DNA from: Devosia riboflavina
Lineage (GTDB): Bacteria; Pseudomonadota; Alphaproteobacteria; Rhizobiales; Devosiaceae
Length of the DNA stretch: 64,000 bases
Assembly (NCBI RefSeq): GCF_000743575.1
Contig: NZ_JQGC01000001.1
Span: 372,001-436,000, forward strand
Reading direction: 5' to 3'
The translations under genes were made by a program, and so were the position numbers. The notes beneath the pieces were generated by a model. It worked only from the letters and a program-made list of their open reading frames with translations. It made no database searches and was not told the origin of the DNA. Positions 1 through 8,855 of the stretch are shown one piece after another. The number at the start of each line of letters is the position of its first letter. The stretch's first letter is position 1.

Positions 1-118
1 TCCAGCTTTCGACCGTCTGCGTCGGCCCGCTCGGCGGGGTGAGCAGCAGGTGAAAGACAGCCTGCACCGTGCCCTGCGGCACCGTCACGCTCAGTCGATG
101 GTCAATGGCAATCCGCAT
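1..118 (-). CDS. Transglutaminase-like family protein, N-terminal 39 residues (cut by window edge)
   Basis: Reading leftward from an ATG at 118 the frame is open to the window edge and begins MRIAIDHRLSVTVPQGTVQ. A short beta-rich start of this kind fits the N-terminal region of bacterial transglutaminase-like proteins; the catalytic Cys-His-Asp part would lie outside the window. It starts 9 bp after the stop of the alpha-E gene on the same strand. Genes for a circularly permuted ATP-grasp protein, an alpha-E protein and a transglutaminase-like protein are commonly adjacent in bacteria, so the identification leans on context. No more can be said from 39 residues. Confidence 0.6.
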   Translation of the reverse strand, partial: MRIAIDHRLSVTVPQGTVQAVFHLLLTPPSGPTQTVESW

Positions 119-127
119 GGAGAAGGC

Positions 128-1078
128 TCAGTAGAAATTGTAGCTGGCCGACAAGGTGTCGGTCACCCGGTTGTTGCCGTCGATGAAATCGTTGAGAAAT
201 TCGTGGAGGCCATGGGCAAAGATCTGATCCATGTTCGTGCCCTCGACAAGTTTGAGCAGATCATCCATCGCCTCGTGACACGCCTCCCGCCGCCCATAGA
301 GCCTGGCGAGGAGATTGAGATTGTCCCGCACGAAATGCGCGCAATAGACCAGCGAGCGCGGCATTTCCGTCCGAAGGATCAGGAAGTCGGCAATGTTATG
401 GGCCTTGTAGCGGTCATGATAGACATGCCCATAAGACCGATGCGCCGAGGCCGCCCGTAGGATCAGCGTCCATTGCTGGATATCGATCTCGCCGCCGACA
501 AGGCTCGAGCGCGGCAGCAGCACATAGTATTTCATGTCGAGAATCCGCGCCGTATTGTCGGCCCGCTCGACGAAATTGCCCGCCTGCAAAAACGCAAACC
601 CATCGTCGCGCAAAATGGTGCCCAGCAGCGCCCCACGAAATTCATGGCTGCGCTGCCGCACCCATTGCAGCAGGCCCAGCAGCTTCGCCCCGCGCACGTC
701 GCGCGGTTTGATCTGCGAGAATTCGAGCCAGGCCCCGTTCATGCTCTCCCACATATCCGTGGTGATCGCGGTGCGCACCGAACGCGCATTGGTGCGCGCG
801 GCCAAGAGGCACGAATAGACCGACGAGGGATTGGCCGGATCGAACATCATGAAATGAGCCACGGTGTCGACATCGGCGACCTCATGCCTTTCGGCAAAGG
901 CCTCGTCCATTTCCGCTGCCTTCAGCATGGAAACGAGATGCTCGCTCGCCCCGCCTTCGCGGCGGCTGGTGAGCGACATGCGGTAGCCGACTTCCAAGAG
1001 GCGCGCCATGTTCTCGGCGCGCTCCACATAGCGTGAAAGCCAGAAAAGGTTTTGTGCGGTACGTCCCAGCATTCTCAT
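128..1078 (-). CDS. Alpha-E domain-containing protein (DUF403)
   Basis: 316 residues, almost entirely predicted helical. It opens with MLGRTAQNLFWLSRYVERAE, the characteristic start of the alpha-E family (A-x-N-L-F-W-L-x-R-Y-x-E-R-A-E-N). The family is of unknown biochemical role; it is nearly always encoded with a circularly permuted ATP-grasp protein and a transglutaminase-like protein, and the trio has been proposed to make and process an amide-linked peptide product. Here the ATP-grasp gene ends 2 bp upstream and the transglutaminase-like gene starts 9 bp downstream, so the three form one minus-strand operon. The length is normal and nothing is missing. Confidence 0.9.
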   Translation of the reverse strand: MRMLGRTAQNLFWLSRYVERAENMARLLEVGYRMSLTSRREGGASEHLVSMLKAAEMDEAFAERHEVADVDTVAHFMMFDPANPSSVYSCLLAARTNARSVRTAITTDMWESMNGAWLEFSQIKPRDVRGAKLLGLLQWVRQRSHEFRGALLGTILRDDGFAFLQAGNFVERADNTARILDMKYYVLLPRSSLVGGEIDIQQWTLILRAASAHRSYGHVYHDRYKAHNIADFLILRTEMPRSLVYCAHFVRDNLNLLARLYGRREACHEAMDDLLKLVEGTNMDQIFAHGLHEFLNDFIDGNNRVTDTLSASYNFY

Positions 1079-1080
1079 GA

Positions 1081-2502
1081 CTAGTCTTCCAGCACCCAGG
1101 TATCCTTGGTCCCGCCGCCCTGCGACGAGTTCACGACCAAAGAACCCTTCTTCAACGCCACGCGCGTCAGCCCGCCGGGCGTAATCCGCACCTCGTCCCC
1201 CACCAGCACATAGGGCCGCAAATCGACGTGCCGCGGCGCGACATCGTTGTTGATATGCGTGGGACAGGTCGAGAGCGCCAAAGTCGGTTGCACGATGTAA
1301 TTGTCCGGCCGCGCGATGATCTTCTTCTTGAATTCCTCGTGCTGCGCCTTGGTCGAGGTCGGCCCAACCATCATGCCATAGCCGCCCGAACCATGGACTT
1401 CCTTGACCACGAGATCACCGATGTTTTCGAGAACCCATGCCCGCTGGTCCACATCGGTGCAATTATAGGTCGGCACGTTGTTCAAGAGCGCCTTTTCGCC
1501 GAGATAGAATTCGATGATTTCAGGCACATAGGTGTAAACAGCCTTGTCGTCGGCAATACCCGTCCCCGGTGCATTGACCAGCGTGACGTTCCCCGCCCGA
1601 TACGCATCGAAAATACCCGGCACGCCCAGCATGGAATCCGGCCTGAACGTCAAGGGATCGAGGTAATCATCGTCGATACGGCGATAGATGACGTCGACCC
1701 GCTCCGGCCCGGTCGTGGTCCGCATATAGACCTTACCGCCATCAACGAAGAGATCCTGCCCCTCGCAAAGCTGCGCGCCCATCTGGTCGGCAAGGAACGA
1801 GTGTTCGAAATAGGCCGAATTATAAATGCCCGGCGTCAACACCGCGATCACCGGATTGCGCCCAGCCCCCGCCGGCGCCACGCTTTCAAGCGTCCGCCTG
1901 AGGTTTTCCGGATAAGTCTCGACCGGCGCCACCTTAGAGCGCTGGAACAGGTCCGGCGCCAGCATCATCATCGCCTCGCGGTCCTCCAGCATATAGGAGA
2001 CACCCGAAGGCGTGCGGAGGTTATCCTCCAGCACATAGAATTCGTCCGGCCCGACGCGCACGATATCGACGCCGATAATGTGCGCATAAACGCCCCGCGC
2101 CGGCTCCAGCCCCATCATCTGCGGGCAGAAGGCCGCATTGTTGAGAATGAGCTTTTCCGGAATCCGCCCTGCCTTCAAAATCTCCTGGCGGTGATAGATG
2201 TCATAGAGAAAGGCATTGAGCGCCTTGACCCGCTGCTCGATGCCCCGCGACAGCTTGCGCCACTCATTGGCGGCAATGATGCGGGGAATGACATCGAAGG
2301 GAATGACCTTCTCGGTGCCCTCTTCCGAACCATAGACGGCAAAGGTGATGCCGAGCTTTCGGAAGATCGCCTCCGCGTCGACCTGCATCAGCGCCAGCCC
2401 TTTTTCGGGCTGTTCCCCCAGCCATTCGCTGAGAGCGCGGTAAGGTTCGCGGACGCTTCCATCCGCATTGTACATTTCGTCAAACGGCGTGTTTTCGCCC
2501 AT
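1081..2502 (-). CDS. Circularly permuted type 2 ATP-grasp protein (DUF404/DUF407)
   Basis: 473 residues, normal family length. Family landmarks visible include GIYNSAYFEHSFLADQMG in the middle, the nucleotide-binding stretch KEVHGSGGYGMMVGP and RPYVLVGDEVRITPGG near the C-terminus. ATP-grasp enzymes join a carboxylate to an amine or thiol through an acyl-phosphate; the circularly permuted type-2 group is predicted to be a peptide or amide ligase, but its substrate is not known. It is the first gene of the minus-strand operon with alpha-E and transglutaminase-like genes. The ATG at 2502 is preceded by a weak GAAGAG ribosome-binding sequence. It is divergent from the 2-hydroxyacid dehydrogenase gene across 224 bp. 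Confidence 0.92.
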   Translation of the reverse strand: MGENTPFDEMYNADGSVREPYRALSEWLGEQPEKGLALMQVDAEAIFRKLGITFAVYGSEEGTEKVIPFDVIPRIIAANEWRKLSRGIEQRVKALNAFLYDIYHRQEILKAGRIPEKLILNNAAFCPQMMGLEPARGVYAHIIGVDIVRVGPDEFYVLEDNLRTPSGVSYMLEDREAMMMLAPDLFQRSKVAPVETYPENLRRTLESVAPAGAGRNPVIAVLTPGIYNSAYFEHSFLADQMGAQLCEGQDLFVDGGKVYMRTTTGPERVDVIYRRIDDDYLDPLTFRPDSMLGVPGIFDAYRAGNVTLVNAPGTGIADDKAVYTYVPEIIEFYLGEKALLNNVPTYNCTDVDQRAWVLENIGDLVVKEVHGSGGYGMMVGPTSTKAQHEEFKKKIIARPDNYIVQPTLALSTCPTHINNDVAPRHVDLRPYVLVGDEVRITPGGLTRVALKKGSLVVNSSQGGGTKDTWVLED

Positions 2503-2726
2503 TACTCTTCGCAGGTTTGATACGGCTTTCCCATCGCCAAACCATTGCTACACAATTGGCCGCTGCCGTCCAGACGATCAAAGCCGCCGCTTGCCGCTTT
2601 TTAGTGCAGGTCAGCCTTGCGCAAAGCCCGCACAAAATGCTCTCATTCGCGCGGGACGATTTGTGCTCATCCTGCCTTGCCTCCTGGGCCTCAGCCGCTA
2701 GTCTTGGTCCGAGAGAGGAAATTCCC

Positions 2727-3656
2727 ATGACCATCGAGATTCTGCAGACCGGCCCGCTTCTGGCCTCCTGCGAAAAGGCCCTGGCCGAGCGCTATACCGT
2801 CCACAAGCTGCACGAGATTGCCGATAAGGACGCCTGGCTTGCCGCCAATGGCGCCCGCATCCGCGCCCATGCCGGCTCCGGCGTCCAGAAACCGTTGATG
2901 GAAAAACTCCCCAATCTCGAAATCATCGCCAGCTTCGGTGTCGGTTACGACAATATCGATACGGCAACGGCCAAGGCGAAAAACATCCGCGTCACCAATA
3001 CGCCCGACGTTCTCAACGACGCCGTCGCGGAAATCACCATTGGCCTGATGATTTCCCTCGCCCGCCGCATTCCGCAGGGCGACCAGTTCGTGCGCACCGG
3101 CAAGTGGCCCGGCAATAATTTCGGTCTCTTTTCCGAATTGACTGGCAAGACCGTCGGCATTCTCGGCCTCGGCCGCATCGGCAAGGAAATCGCCACCCGC
3201 GCCCAGGCCATGAAGATGCGCGTCGTCTATTACGGCCGCCATCAGCAGCCCTCCGTGCCCTATATCTACTATAACAATCTCGAAGACATGGCCCGCGACA
3301 GCGATTGGCTCGTCATCATCGCCCCCGGCGGCAAGGGCACCGAAGGCATCGTCTCGCGCCAGGTTCTGGAAGCGCTCGGTCCCCAGGGCATGCTGGTCAA
3401 CGTCGCCCGCGGCACGCTGATCGACGAGCCCGCCATGGTCGAACTGCTGCAGAATGGCGGTCTCGGCGGCGCCGCGCTCGACGTCTTCGAAAAGGAACCG
3501 CAGGTCCCCGAAGCCCTGTTCGGCCTCGACAATGTCGTCCTCTCTCCCCACCAGGGCAGCGCCACCAACCAGACCCGCGACGCCATGGGCGCACTGCTGG
3601 TAGCCAATCTCGAACGGCATTTTGCCGGTGAGCCGCTGATCTCGGCGGTGGTTTAG
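2727..3656 (+). CDS. D-isomer-specific 2-hydroxyacid dehydrogenase (glyoxylate/hydroxypyruvate reductase type)
   Basis: 309 residues from the ATG at 2727, which follows GAGAGAGGAA; the frame is open further upstream but that part has no family similarity. The NAD(P)-binding motif GLGRIG is near residue 147. The catalytic trio is recognisable: Arg in NVARGT (about 227), Glu in DVFEKEP (about 255) and His in LSPHQGSAT (about 275). The family reduces 2-keto acids such as glyoxylate, hydroxypyruvate or 2-ketogluconate; the order of motifs and the length fit the GhrB/GyaR-like branch, but the substrate cannot be fixed from sequence. It stands alone, followed by a mosaic inverted repeat. Confidence 0.88.
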   Translation: MTIEILQTGPLLASCEKALAERYTVHKLHEIADKDAWLAANGARIRAHAGSGVQKPLMEKLPNLEIIASFGVGYDNIDTATAKAKNIRVTNTPDVLNDAVAEITIGLMISLARRIPQGDQFVRTGKWPGNNFGLFSELTGKTVGILGLGRIGKEIATRAQAMKMRVVYYGRHQQPSVPYIYYNNLEDMARDSDWLVIIAPGGKGTEGIVSRQVLEALGPQGMLVNVARGTLIDEPAMVELLQNGGLGGAALDVFEKEPQVPEALFGLDNVVLSPHQGSATNQTRDAMGALLVANLERHFAGEPLISAVV

Positions 3657-3665
3657 GCTGAAAAT

Positions 3666-3793
3666 CCCCTCACCCTGACCCTCTCCCCAAAGGGGCGAGG
3701 GTACGCAGGAGCCGCAATATCTGTGTCGGTTCTTGCACCGCTATTCACCCCATCGTCCCCTCGCCCCTTTGGGGAGAGGGCTAGGGTGAGGGG
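3666..3793. repeat. Mosaic inverted repeat, CCCCTCACCC family
   Basis: Two 36-base arms (3666-3701 and 3758-3793) are inverted copies with only two mismatches, separated by 56 bases. Each arm also contains a small internal hairpin (CTCTCCCC AAA GGGG). It lies between the convergent ends of the hydroxyacid dehydrogenase and cupin genes. Related elements occur at 6434, 9800 and 33676. Such elements are widespread in Hyphomicrobiales; it may also act as a bidirectional terminator. Confidence 0.85.
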
Positions 3794-3816
3794 TTGCTCA
3801 GACGCCCGAGCATCAC

Positions 3817-4155
3817 CTACTCCAAATCCTCCTGCACCATCTCCCCCGCCGCATGGATGCAGACGATCTCTAGGCGATCGGGTCCCATATTGGTGAACTT
3901 GTGCGGCACATTGGCCGGCGCGATGGCGATATCGCCCGCGCCGAGCTCAAACGTCTCGTCCCCCGCCACCACCAGCGCCCGCCCGCGCTTGACGATCCAT
4001 GTCTCGGGATAGGGATGGATATGCAGCCCCGGGCCCTGCCCCGGCTCATTGTCGACCGAAAAGAACGAAATCGGCGTCCCATAGCCGCCGCCTTCGAAAC
4101 GAATGGTGCGGCTGGGTGAAACCGGCCGATCGGCAGCACGCAAAACATAGGCCAT
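3817..4155 (-). CDS. Small single-domain cupin protein
   Basis: 112 residues. Cupin motif 1 is complete (GLHIHPYPETWIVKRG: two His, a Glu and the closing Gly), and motif 2 is GDIAIAPANVPHKFTN with the last metal-binding His. A single small cupin of this kind binds one divalent metal; members range from isomerases and dioxygenases to sugar-binding proteins, and nothing here decides the role. The ATG at 4155 follows GAGGAGATTGTC. Just upstream there is an 8-bp inverted repeat (4165-4172 and 4185-4192, CTCTTGTT/AACAAGAG) that could be an operator. The acetyltransferase gene ends about 60 bp upstream on the same strand. Confidence 0.85.
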   Translation of the reverse strand: MAYVLRAADRPVSPSRTIRFEGGGYGTPISFFSVDNEPGQGPGLHIHPYPETWIVKRGRALVVAGDETFELGAGDIAIAPANVPHKFTNMGPDRLEIVCIHAAGEMVQEDLE

Positions 4156-4218
4156 GACAATCTCCTCTTGTTGTCACAACGACGAACAAGAGCGCCTCGT
4201 TTCGACAGCCCACTTACC

Positions 4219-4683
4219 CTAGAGCGCCGTCACGTAAATCCCGTGCACTTTGCCGCCCACCTCGACATTCTCTGCCAGCCGCCAGCCGGCATGATCGAAC
4301 AATTCGCGCGCTTCCGCCGTCAGCGCATGGAGCCGTGCAAAGCCAAGCCGCCGCGCCTCAACCTTTGCCCGCTCGACCAGCGTCCGTCCCACGCCCTGCC
4401 GCCGCAGGTTCGGTTCGACCAGCAAGCCGCCGATCCATGGCGACCGCTCCGTCACCAATCCGCCCGAACTCGTCGTCAGCGCGCAGGTCCCGGCGAGCTT
4501 GCCGTCGACAAAAGCCACAATCCCCAGCGGCAGCCGATTGCGCTCCAGCCGCTCTGACAGGTCCGCCCGTGCCGAAGCACCGCGCGGATTGTACCAATCG
4601 GCCCATTCGCTCTCGAAGAGATCGACGAGATCGCTCAGCACCTCGTCATGATCGATCAGCAAACCCGTGGTAATCACACTCAT
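4219..4683 (-). CDS. GNAT family N-acetyltransferase
   Basis: 154 residues from the ATG at 4683. An earlier ATG at 4698 is in frame, but the GGAGGG ribosome-binding sequence lies between the two and fits the later one. The acetyl-CoA pyrophosphate-binding loop is RRQGVGRTLVERAKVEARRLG-like (motif A, R-x-x-G-x-G), followed by the helix and the DHAGW segment typical of the fold. GNAT enzymes move an acetyl group from acetyl-CoA to an amine; the acceptor is unknown. The gene is divergent from the alpha-glucosidase gene, with 116 bp between the starts. Confidence 0.87.
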   Translation of the reverse strand: MSVITTGLLIDHDEVLSDLVDLFESEWADWYNPRGASARADLSERLERNRLPLGIVAFVDGKLAGTCALTTSSGGLVTERSPWIGGLLVEPNLRRQGVGRTLVERAKVEARRLGFARLHALTAEARELFDHAGWRLAENVEVGGKVHGIYVTAL

Positions 4684-4799
4684 AGGCCCTCCAGGCATGC
4701 CCGCTTTGCACCAAACTGCACGCGACCCCGATTAACAGTTTCACCAGAACCCGATAGCTTCAAACTGATTTGGCCCTTTGGCCAGCGAGGAGCAAGGCG

Positions 4800-6433
4800 A
4801 TGACCGAGTGGTGGCGCGGCGGAGTGATCTATCAGGTCTATCCGCGTTCGTTTCAGGACAGCAATGGCGATGGCGTCGGCGACCTGCCCGGCATTATCGA
4901 CCGGCTCGACCACATAGCCAGCCTCGGCGTCGACTGCATCTGGCTCTCGCCCATAACCCAGTCGCCCCAGGCCGATATGGGCTATGACGTCTCCGAATAT
5001 ATGCAGGTCGATCCACTCTTCGGCTCCCTGCAGGATTTCGACCAGTTGATGGAGCGGGCCCATGCGCTGGGCCTAAAAGTCATCATGGATCAGGTCGTCA
5101 GCCACACCTCGGATCAGCACCCCTGGTTCCGCGAATCCTGTTTCTCCCGCGATAACGCCAAATCGGACTGGTATGTCTGGGCCGATGCCAAGCCCGATGG
5201 CTCCCCGCCGAACAACTGGCTCTCCGTCTTCGGCGGTTCGGCCTGGGAATGGCACACATCGCGAAAACAATATTACCTCCACAACTTCCTGACCTCGCAG
5301 CCGGACCTCAATTTCCACAATCCGGCCGTGCAGGAAGCCGTCCTCGAAGTCATGCGCTTCTGGCTCGATCGCGGTCTCGATGGCTTCCGCCTCGACACGG
5401 TCAATTACTATTCCACGATGCGCAACTGCGCTCGAACCCGCCGCTGAAGTCCCTCAAAGGCAAGCCGGCGGTGAACCCCTACGACATGCAGAGCCACAAA
5501 TATTCCAAAAGCCAGCCCGAAAATGTCGGCTGGCTCAAGCGCGTGCGCAAGATGATGGACGCCTATCCCGGCGCCACCACCGTCGGCGAAGTCGGCGACG
5601 ACGAGCGCGGCCTGGAGCTCATGAAGCAGTACACGTCCGGCAAGGATCTGCTGCACATGTGCTATTCATTCGATTTCCTCGGGCCCAAATTCAGCGCCGA
5701 CCACTTCCGCTCGAAGGTCGCGCGCTTCTTCTCGGAAGACGAAACCGGCTGGCCCTGCTGGAGCTTTTCCAACCACGACGTCATCCGCCCCATGACCCGC
5801 TGGGCCAAATTCAGCGCCTCGCCGGCCGATCTGTCGCGCCAGGCCGCAGCCCTGGTCATGACCATAAAAGGTTCGGTCGGCCTCTATCAGGGCGAAGAAC
5901 TAGGCCTGCCCGAAGCCGATATTCTCTATGAGGAACTGACCGACCCACGCGGCATTCGCTTCTGGCCGGAAGACAAGGGCCGCGACGGCTGCCGCACGCC
6001 GATGCCGTGGCAACATGACCTTGCCCATGGCGGCTTTTCGACCGCCACGCCCTGGCTGCCCGTAAAGGCAGCGCATCTGGCGCTCAGCGTCGATGCGCAA
6101 AATGCCGATCCGGAATCGACGCTGAATTTCTTCCGCAAATTCATCGCCTGGCGCAAATCGCACCCGACCCTGCTGACGGGCTCCATCGCGTTCTTCAAGA
6201 CCGACGAACCCGTCCTCGCCTTCCGCCGCTCCGCCGGCAACAAGGACCTGATCTGCATCTTCAACCTCTCGGCCGAAGAGCGCGTGGTAACGGTCAGCAA
6301 GACCGGCACCACACTCGAACCCGTCAGCCACAATGCCAATCTCGAAGGCAAGGCGCTCACACTAGGCCCGAACGGTTTTGCCATCGTCGAAGCCCCAGCC
6401 GGCGAAGGGAAGGTGCGCTACAAGGCAGGCTAA
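4800..6433 (+). pseudogene. GH13 alpha-glucosidase, interrupted by a single-base frameshift
   Basis: The first frame runs from the ATG at 4800 (AGGAG just upstream) and carries WWRGGVIYQVYPRSFQDSNG and the nucleophile motif FRLDTVNYY (Asp near residue 199). It then goes out of phase at about 5411 and stops at 5447. The next frame resumes exactly at FHDAQLRSNPPLK and runs to 6433 with the acid/base Glu (VGEVGDDE) and the transition-state Asp (FSNHDV). One missing T in TATTCC (expected TATTTCC) restores an intact enzyme of about 545 residues, the normal size for cytoplasmic alpha-1,4-glucosidases/oligo-1,6-glucosidases acting on maltose-like sugars. It is either a recent pseudogene or a sequencing error in a T run; no downstream decay is seen. 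Confidence 0.85.
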
Positions 6434-6537
6434 CCCCCACCCTCATTCCCTCCCCACAAGGGGGAGGGAGGCGCTTGCCTCGATCTCCCAGCTCCATCGT
6501 CTCCCTCCCCCTTGTGGGGAGGGATTAAGGGTGGGGG
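6434..6537. repeat. Mosaic inverted repeat, CCCCCACCC family
   Basis: Inverted arms of 36 bases (6434-6469 and 6502-6537) match with two mismatches and flank 32 bases of unique sequence. The left arm starts directly after the TAA of the alpha-glucosidase. It sits between two convergent genes and belongs to the same family as the element at 9800. Confidence 0.85.
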
Positions 6538-6547
6538 TATGCGGGCG

Positions 6548-8788
6548 TTATCGCTGCCCCTTCCACGCCAACAACCGCAGCGCATTGGCCGTCACCAGCA
6601 GCGTCGCCCCGGTATCCGCCAGAATCGCCGGCCACAATCCGGTGACGCCAATGATCGTCGTCACCAAAAACACCGCCTTCAAGCCAAGCGCGATGGTGAT
6701 GTTCTGCCAGATGTTCGACATCGCCGCCCGCGAGATGCGGATCAGGTTGGCGACGTCCATCACCCGCCCGTGCAGCACCGCCGCATCGGCCGTCTCCAGC
6801 GCCACATCGGTGCCACCGCCCATGGCGATGCCGATATCGGCAGCCGCAAGCGCCGGCGCATCATTGATGCCATCACCGACCTTGGCGACCAGCTTCCCCT
6901 CCGCCTTGAGGCCCAGGACGATGCGCTGCTTGTCCTCCGGCAGCAATTCGGCATTCACGGCGATGCCGAGATCAGCCCCGATCGCCTTGGCGGTACGGAC
7001 ATTGTCACCCGTAAGCATGACCACATCGGCACCAAGGGCCTTGAGCGCTGCAAGGCCAGTCCGTGCATCGTCCCGCGGCTCGTCGCGCATGGCGATAAGG
7101 CCCGCCACTTCATTGCCCGCCAGCAAGACCGAAACCGTCTTGCCCTCGTCATTGAGCGCCCCGATGCGGATCGAAAAGTCCTCGCTGAGCGGCACACGAA
7201 CAGCCGCCGCCTTGGGCGAGCCAAGGAAAAGCTCGACCCCATCGAGCGTACCGACCACGCCCTTGCCGCCCAGCGCGCCGGCATTGCCGGCCGCAACCGG
7301 CTCGACACCAGCCGCCTTCGCCTTGGCCAGAATGGCGGTGGCCAGGGGATGGCTGGACCCGACTTCGAGACTCGCCGCAAGACGCAGCATTTCGGCCTCC
7401 GAACGGCCCACCGCGATGACGTCGGTCACCTGCGGACGACCTTCGGTCAGCGTACCGGTCTTGTCGAGCGCAACCATATTGATCTTGCCCAACTGCTCCA
7501 GCACCACGCCGCCCTTCATGAGCAGACCCTGCCGGGCACCGGCCGAAAGCGCCGCGGCAATGGCCGCCGGCGTGGAAATAACAAGCGCACAGGGGCAGCC
7601 GATGAGAAGGATAGCTAGCCCCTTATAGACCCACTCATCCCACGAAGCCCCGGTGAGAAGCGGCGGCAGAATGGCGACAAGGGCACCAACCAGCAGCACG
7701 CCAGGCGTGTAATATTTGGAAAAGCGATCAATGAACCGCTCGGTCGGCGCCTTGGATTCCTGCGCCTCTTCAACCAGCGAGACAATGCGGGCAATGGTAT
7801 TGTCCGCTGCCGCAGCAGTCACACGAATACGCAGCGCCCCGTCCTGATTGACCGTACCGGCAAAAACCTGATCGTCCGGCCCCTTGTGCCGCGGCACGGA
7901 TTCGCCCGTCACCGGCGCTTCATCCACCGCGCCTTCGCCCGACAGCACCAGGCCATCAGCCGGAATACGGTCGCCGGGCCGCACCAGAACCACATCGCCA
8001 AGAGCCAGCTCCGCCGCATCGACTTCGCTGATCCTGCCCTCGACCTCCCGCTGCGCCTTGCGCGGCACGAGATTGGCCAGTGCCTTGATGCTGGCGCGAG
8101 CCCTCCCCGTGGCAATGCCCTCGAGCAACTCGCCGACAAGGAAGAGCAGCACAACGATGGCCGCTTCCTCCGCCGCATCGATGAACACGGCGCCAACCGC
8201 CGCCACCGTCATCAGCGTTTCGATGGAAAAGGGGCTGCCATTCATCATCCCCATCCGCGCACGGCGGAAAATCGGCAGCAGTCCAACCAGCATGGCGAGA
8301 ATGAAAAGTTCATTGTGCCACTGGGGAAAGAAGCGCTCGAGCGCAAAGGCGGAGGCAACAGCGATACCGCAGAAAATGGTCAATTGCGCCTTGGCGGTCT
8401 TCCACCAAGGCCCGTCTTCGCTGCCATGGTCATGCCCATGCATGCCCTCAAGCGCGTCGGGCTTTTTGTCCGCGTGATCATGACCACGATCATCATCATG
8501 GTCGTGGTCATGATCCCCATGATCGTGATTGTGATCGTGCGGTTTGTTCGCAGGCTTTGGCGCGGCGCCGGCCAGCGGGGCGATGCGGTAGCCGAGATCA
8601 GTCACCTTTTTCTGTACCTGCGCGAGATCAGCACCCTTATGGCCAACAGTCATGGTGCCGGCCACAACCGAGACGGAAACATCCTCAACACCAGGCAGAC
8701 GCCGCACGGCGGTGTCGATCTTGCTGGCACAGCCGGCGCAATCCATGCCTTCGACACGGAAGCGTGTGCTGGTTTCCTCGGCGCTCAT
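6548..8788 (-). CDS. Heavy-metal-translocating P1B-type ATPase (Zn2+/Cd2+/Pb2+ exporter, ZntA/CadA-like)
   Basis: 746 residues, inner-membrane ATP-driven metal efflux pump. An N-terminal heavy-metal-associated domain carries GMDCAGC (Cys17 and Cys20). A His/Asp-rich linker follows at about residues 80-130 (NHDHGDHDHDHDDDRGHDH), a probable extra metal-binding segment. Then come the membrane helices, the CPC motif (GCPCALVIS), the phosphorylation motif DKTGTLTEG, the SSHPLA motif and the GDGINDAPAL hinge. CPC with this arrangement fits the Zn/Cd/Pb group (P1B-2). The ATG at 8788 follows AAGGAG. It is divergent from a MerR-type regulator that shares the operator at 8827-8843, so metal-induced expression is expected. 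Confidence 0.93.
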   Translation of the reverse strand: MSAEETSTRFRVEGMDCAGCASKIDTAVRRLPGVEDVSVSVVAGTMTVGHKGADLAQVQKKVTDLGYRIAPLAGAAPKPANKPHDHNHDHGDHDHDHDDDRGHDHADKKPDALEGMHGHDHGSEDGPWWKTAKAQLTIFCGIAVASAFALERFFPQWHNELFILAMLVGLLPIFRRARMGMMNGSPFSIETLMTVAAVGAVFIDAAEEAAIVVLLFLVGELLEGIATGRARASIKALANLVPRKAQREVEGRISEVDAAELALGDVVLVRPGDRIPADGLVLSGEGAVDEAPVTGESVPRHKGPDDQVFAGTVNQDGALRIRVTAAAADNTIARIVSLVEEAQESKAPTERFIDRFSKYYTPGVLLVGALVAILPPLLTGASWDEWVYKGLAILLIGCPCALVISTPAAIAAALSAGARQGLLMKGGVVLEQLGKINMVALDKTGTLTEGRPQVTDVIAVGRSEAEMLRLAASLEVGSSHPLATAILAKAKAAGVEPVAAGNAGALGGKGVVGTLDGVELFLGSPKAAAVRVPLSEDFSIRIGALNDEGKTVSVLLAGNEVAGLIAMRDEPRDDARTGLAALKALGADVVMLTGDNVRTAKAIGADLGIAVNAELLPEDKQRIVLGLKAEGKLVAKVGDGINDAPALAAADIGIAMGGGTDVALETADAAVLHGRVMDVANLIRISRAAMSNIWQNITIALGLKAVFLVTTIIGVTGLWPAILADTGATLLVTANALRLLAWKGQR

Positions 8789-8826
8789 CTTTCGGCTCCT
8801 TGATTTTATCTGGGACCGGCGTACAT

Positions 8827-8843
8827 CCTCTAGTGACTAGAGG
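8827..8843 (-). promoter_or_regulatory. MerR-type operator of the metal ATPase promoter
   Basis: A perfect palindrome, CCTCTAGT-G-ACTAGAGG, lies in the divergent gap. Read toward the ATPase, it sits between a -35-like TTGCTC (8848-8843) and a weak -10-like TACGCC about 19 bases further on. That is the long-spacer, dyad-in-spacer layout of zntA/cadA-type promoters bent by MerR regulators. The regulator gene begins 12 bases on the other side. Confidence 0.8.
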
Positions 8844-8855
8844 AGCAAGCGCAAA

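Noticed and set aside
1228-2520. Long plus-strand open frame opposite the ATP-grasp gene
   Set aside because: Antisense shadow caused by high GC; composition is Arg/His-rich and without family features, whereas the minus-strand frame has clear motifs.
5405-5450. Programmed -1 frameshifting to explain the split alpha-glucosidase
   Set aside because: No slippery heptamer or downstream stem-loop/pseudoknot is seen, and the family is not known for recoding.
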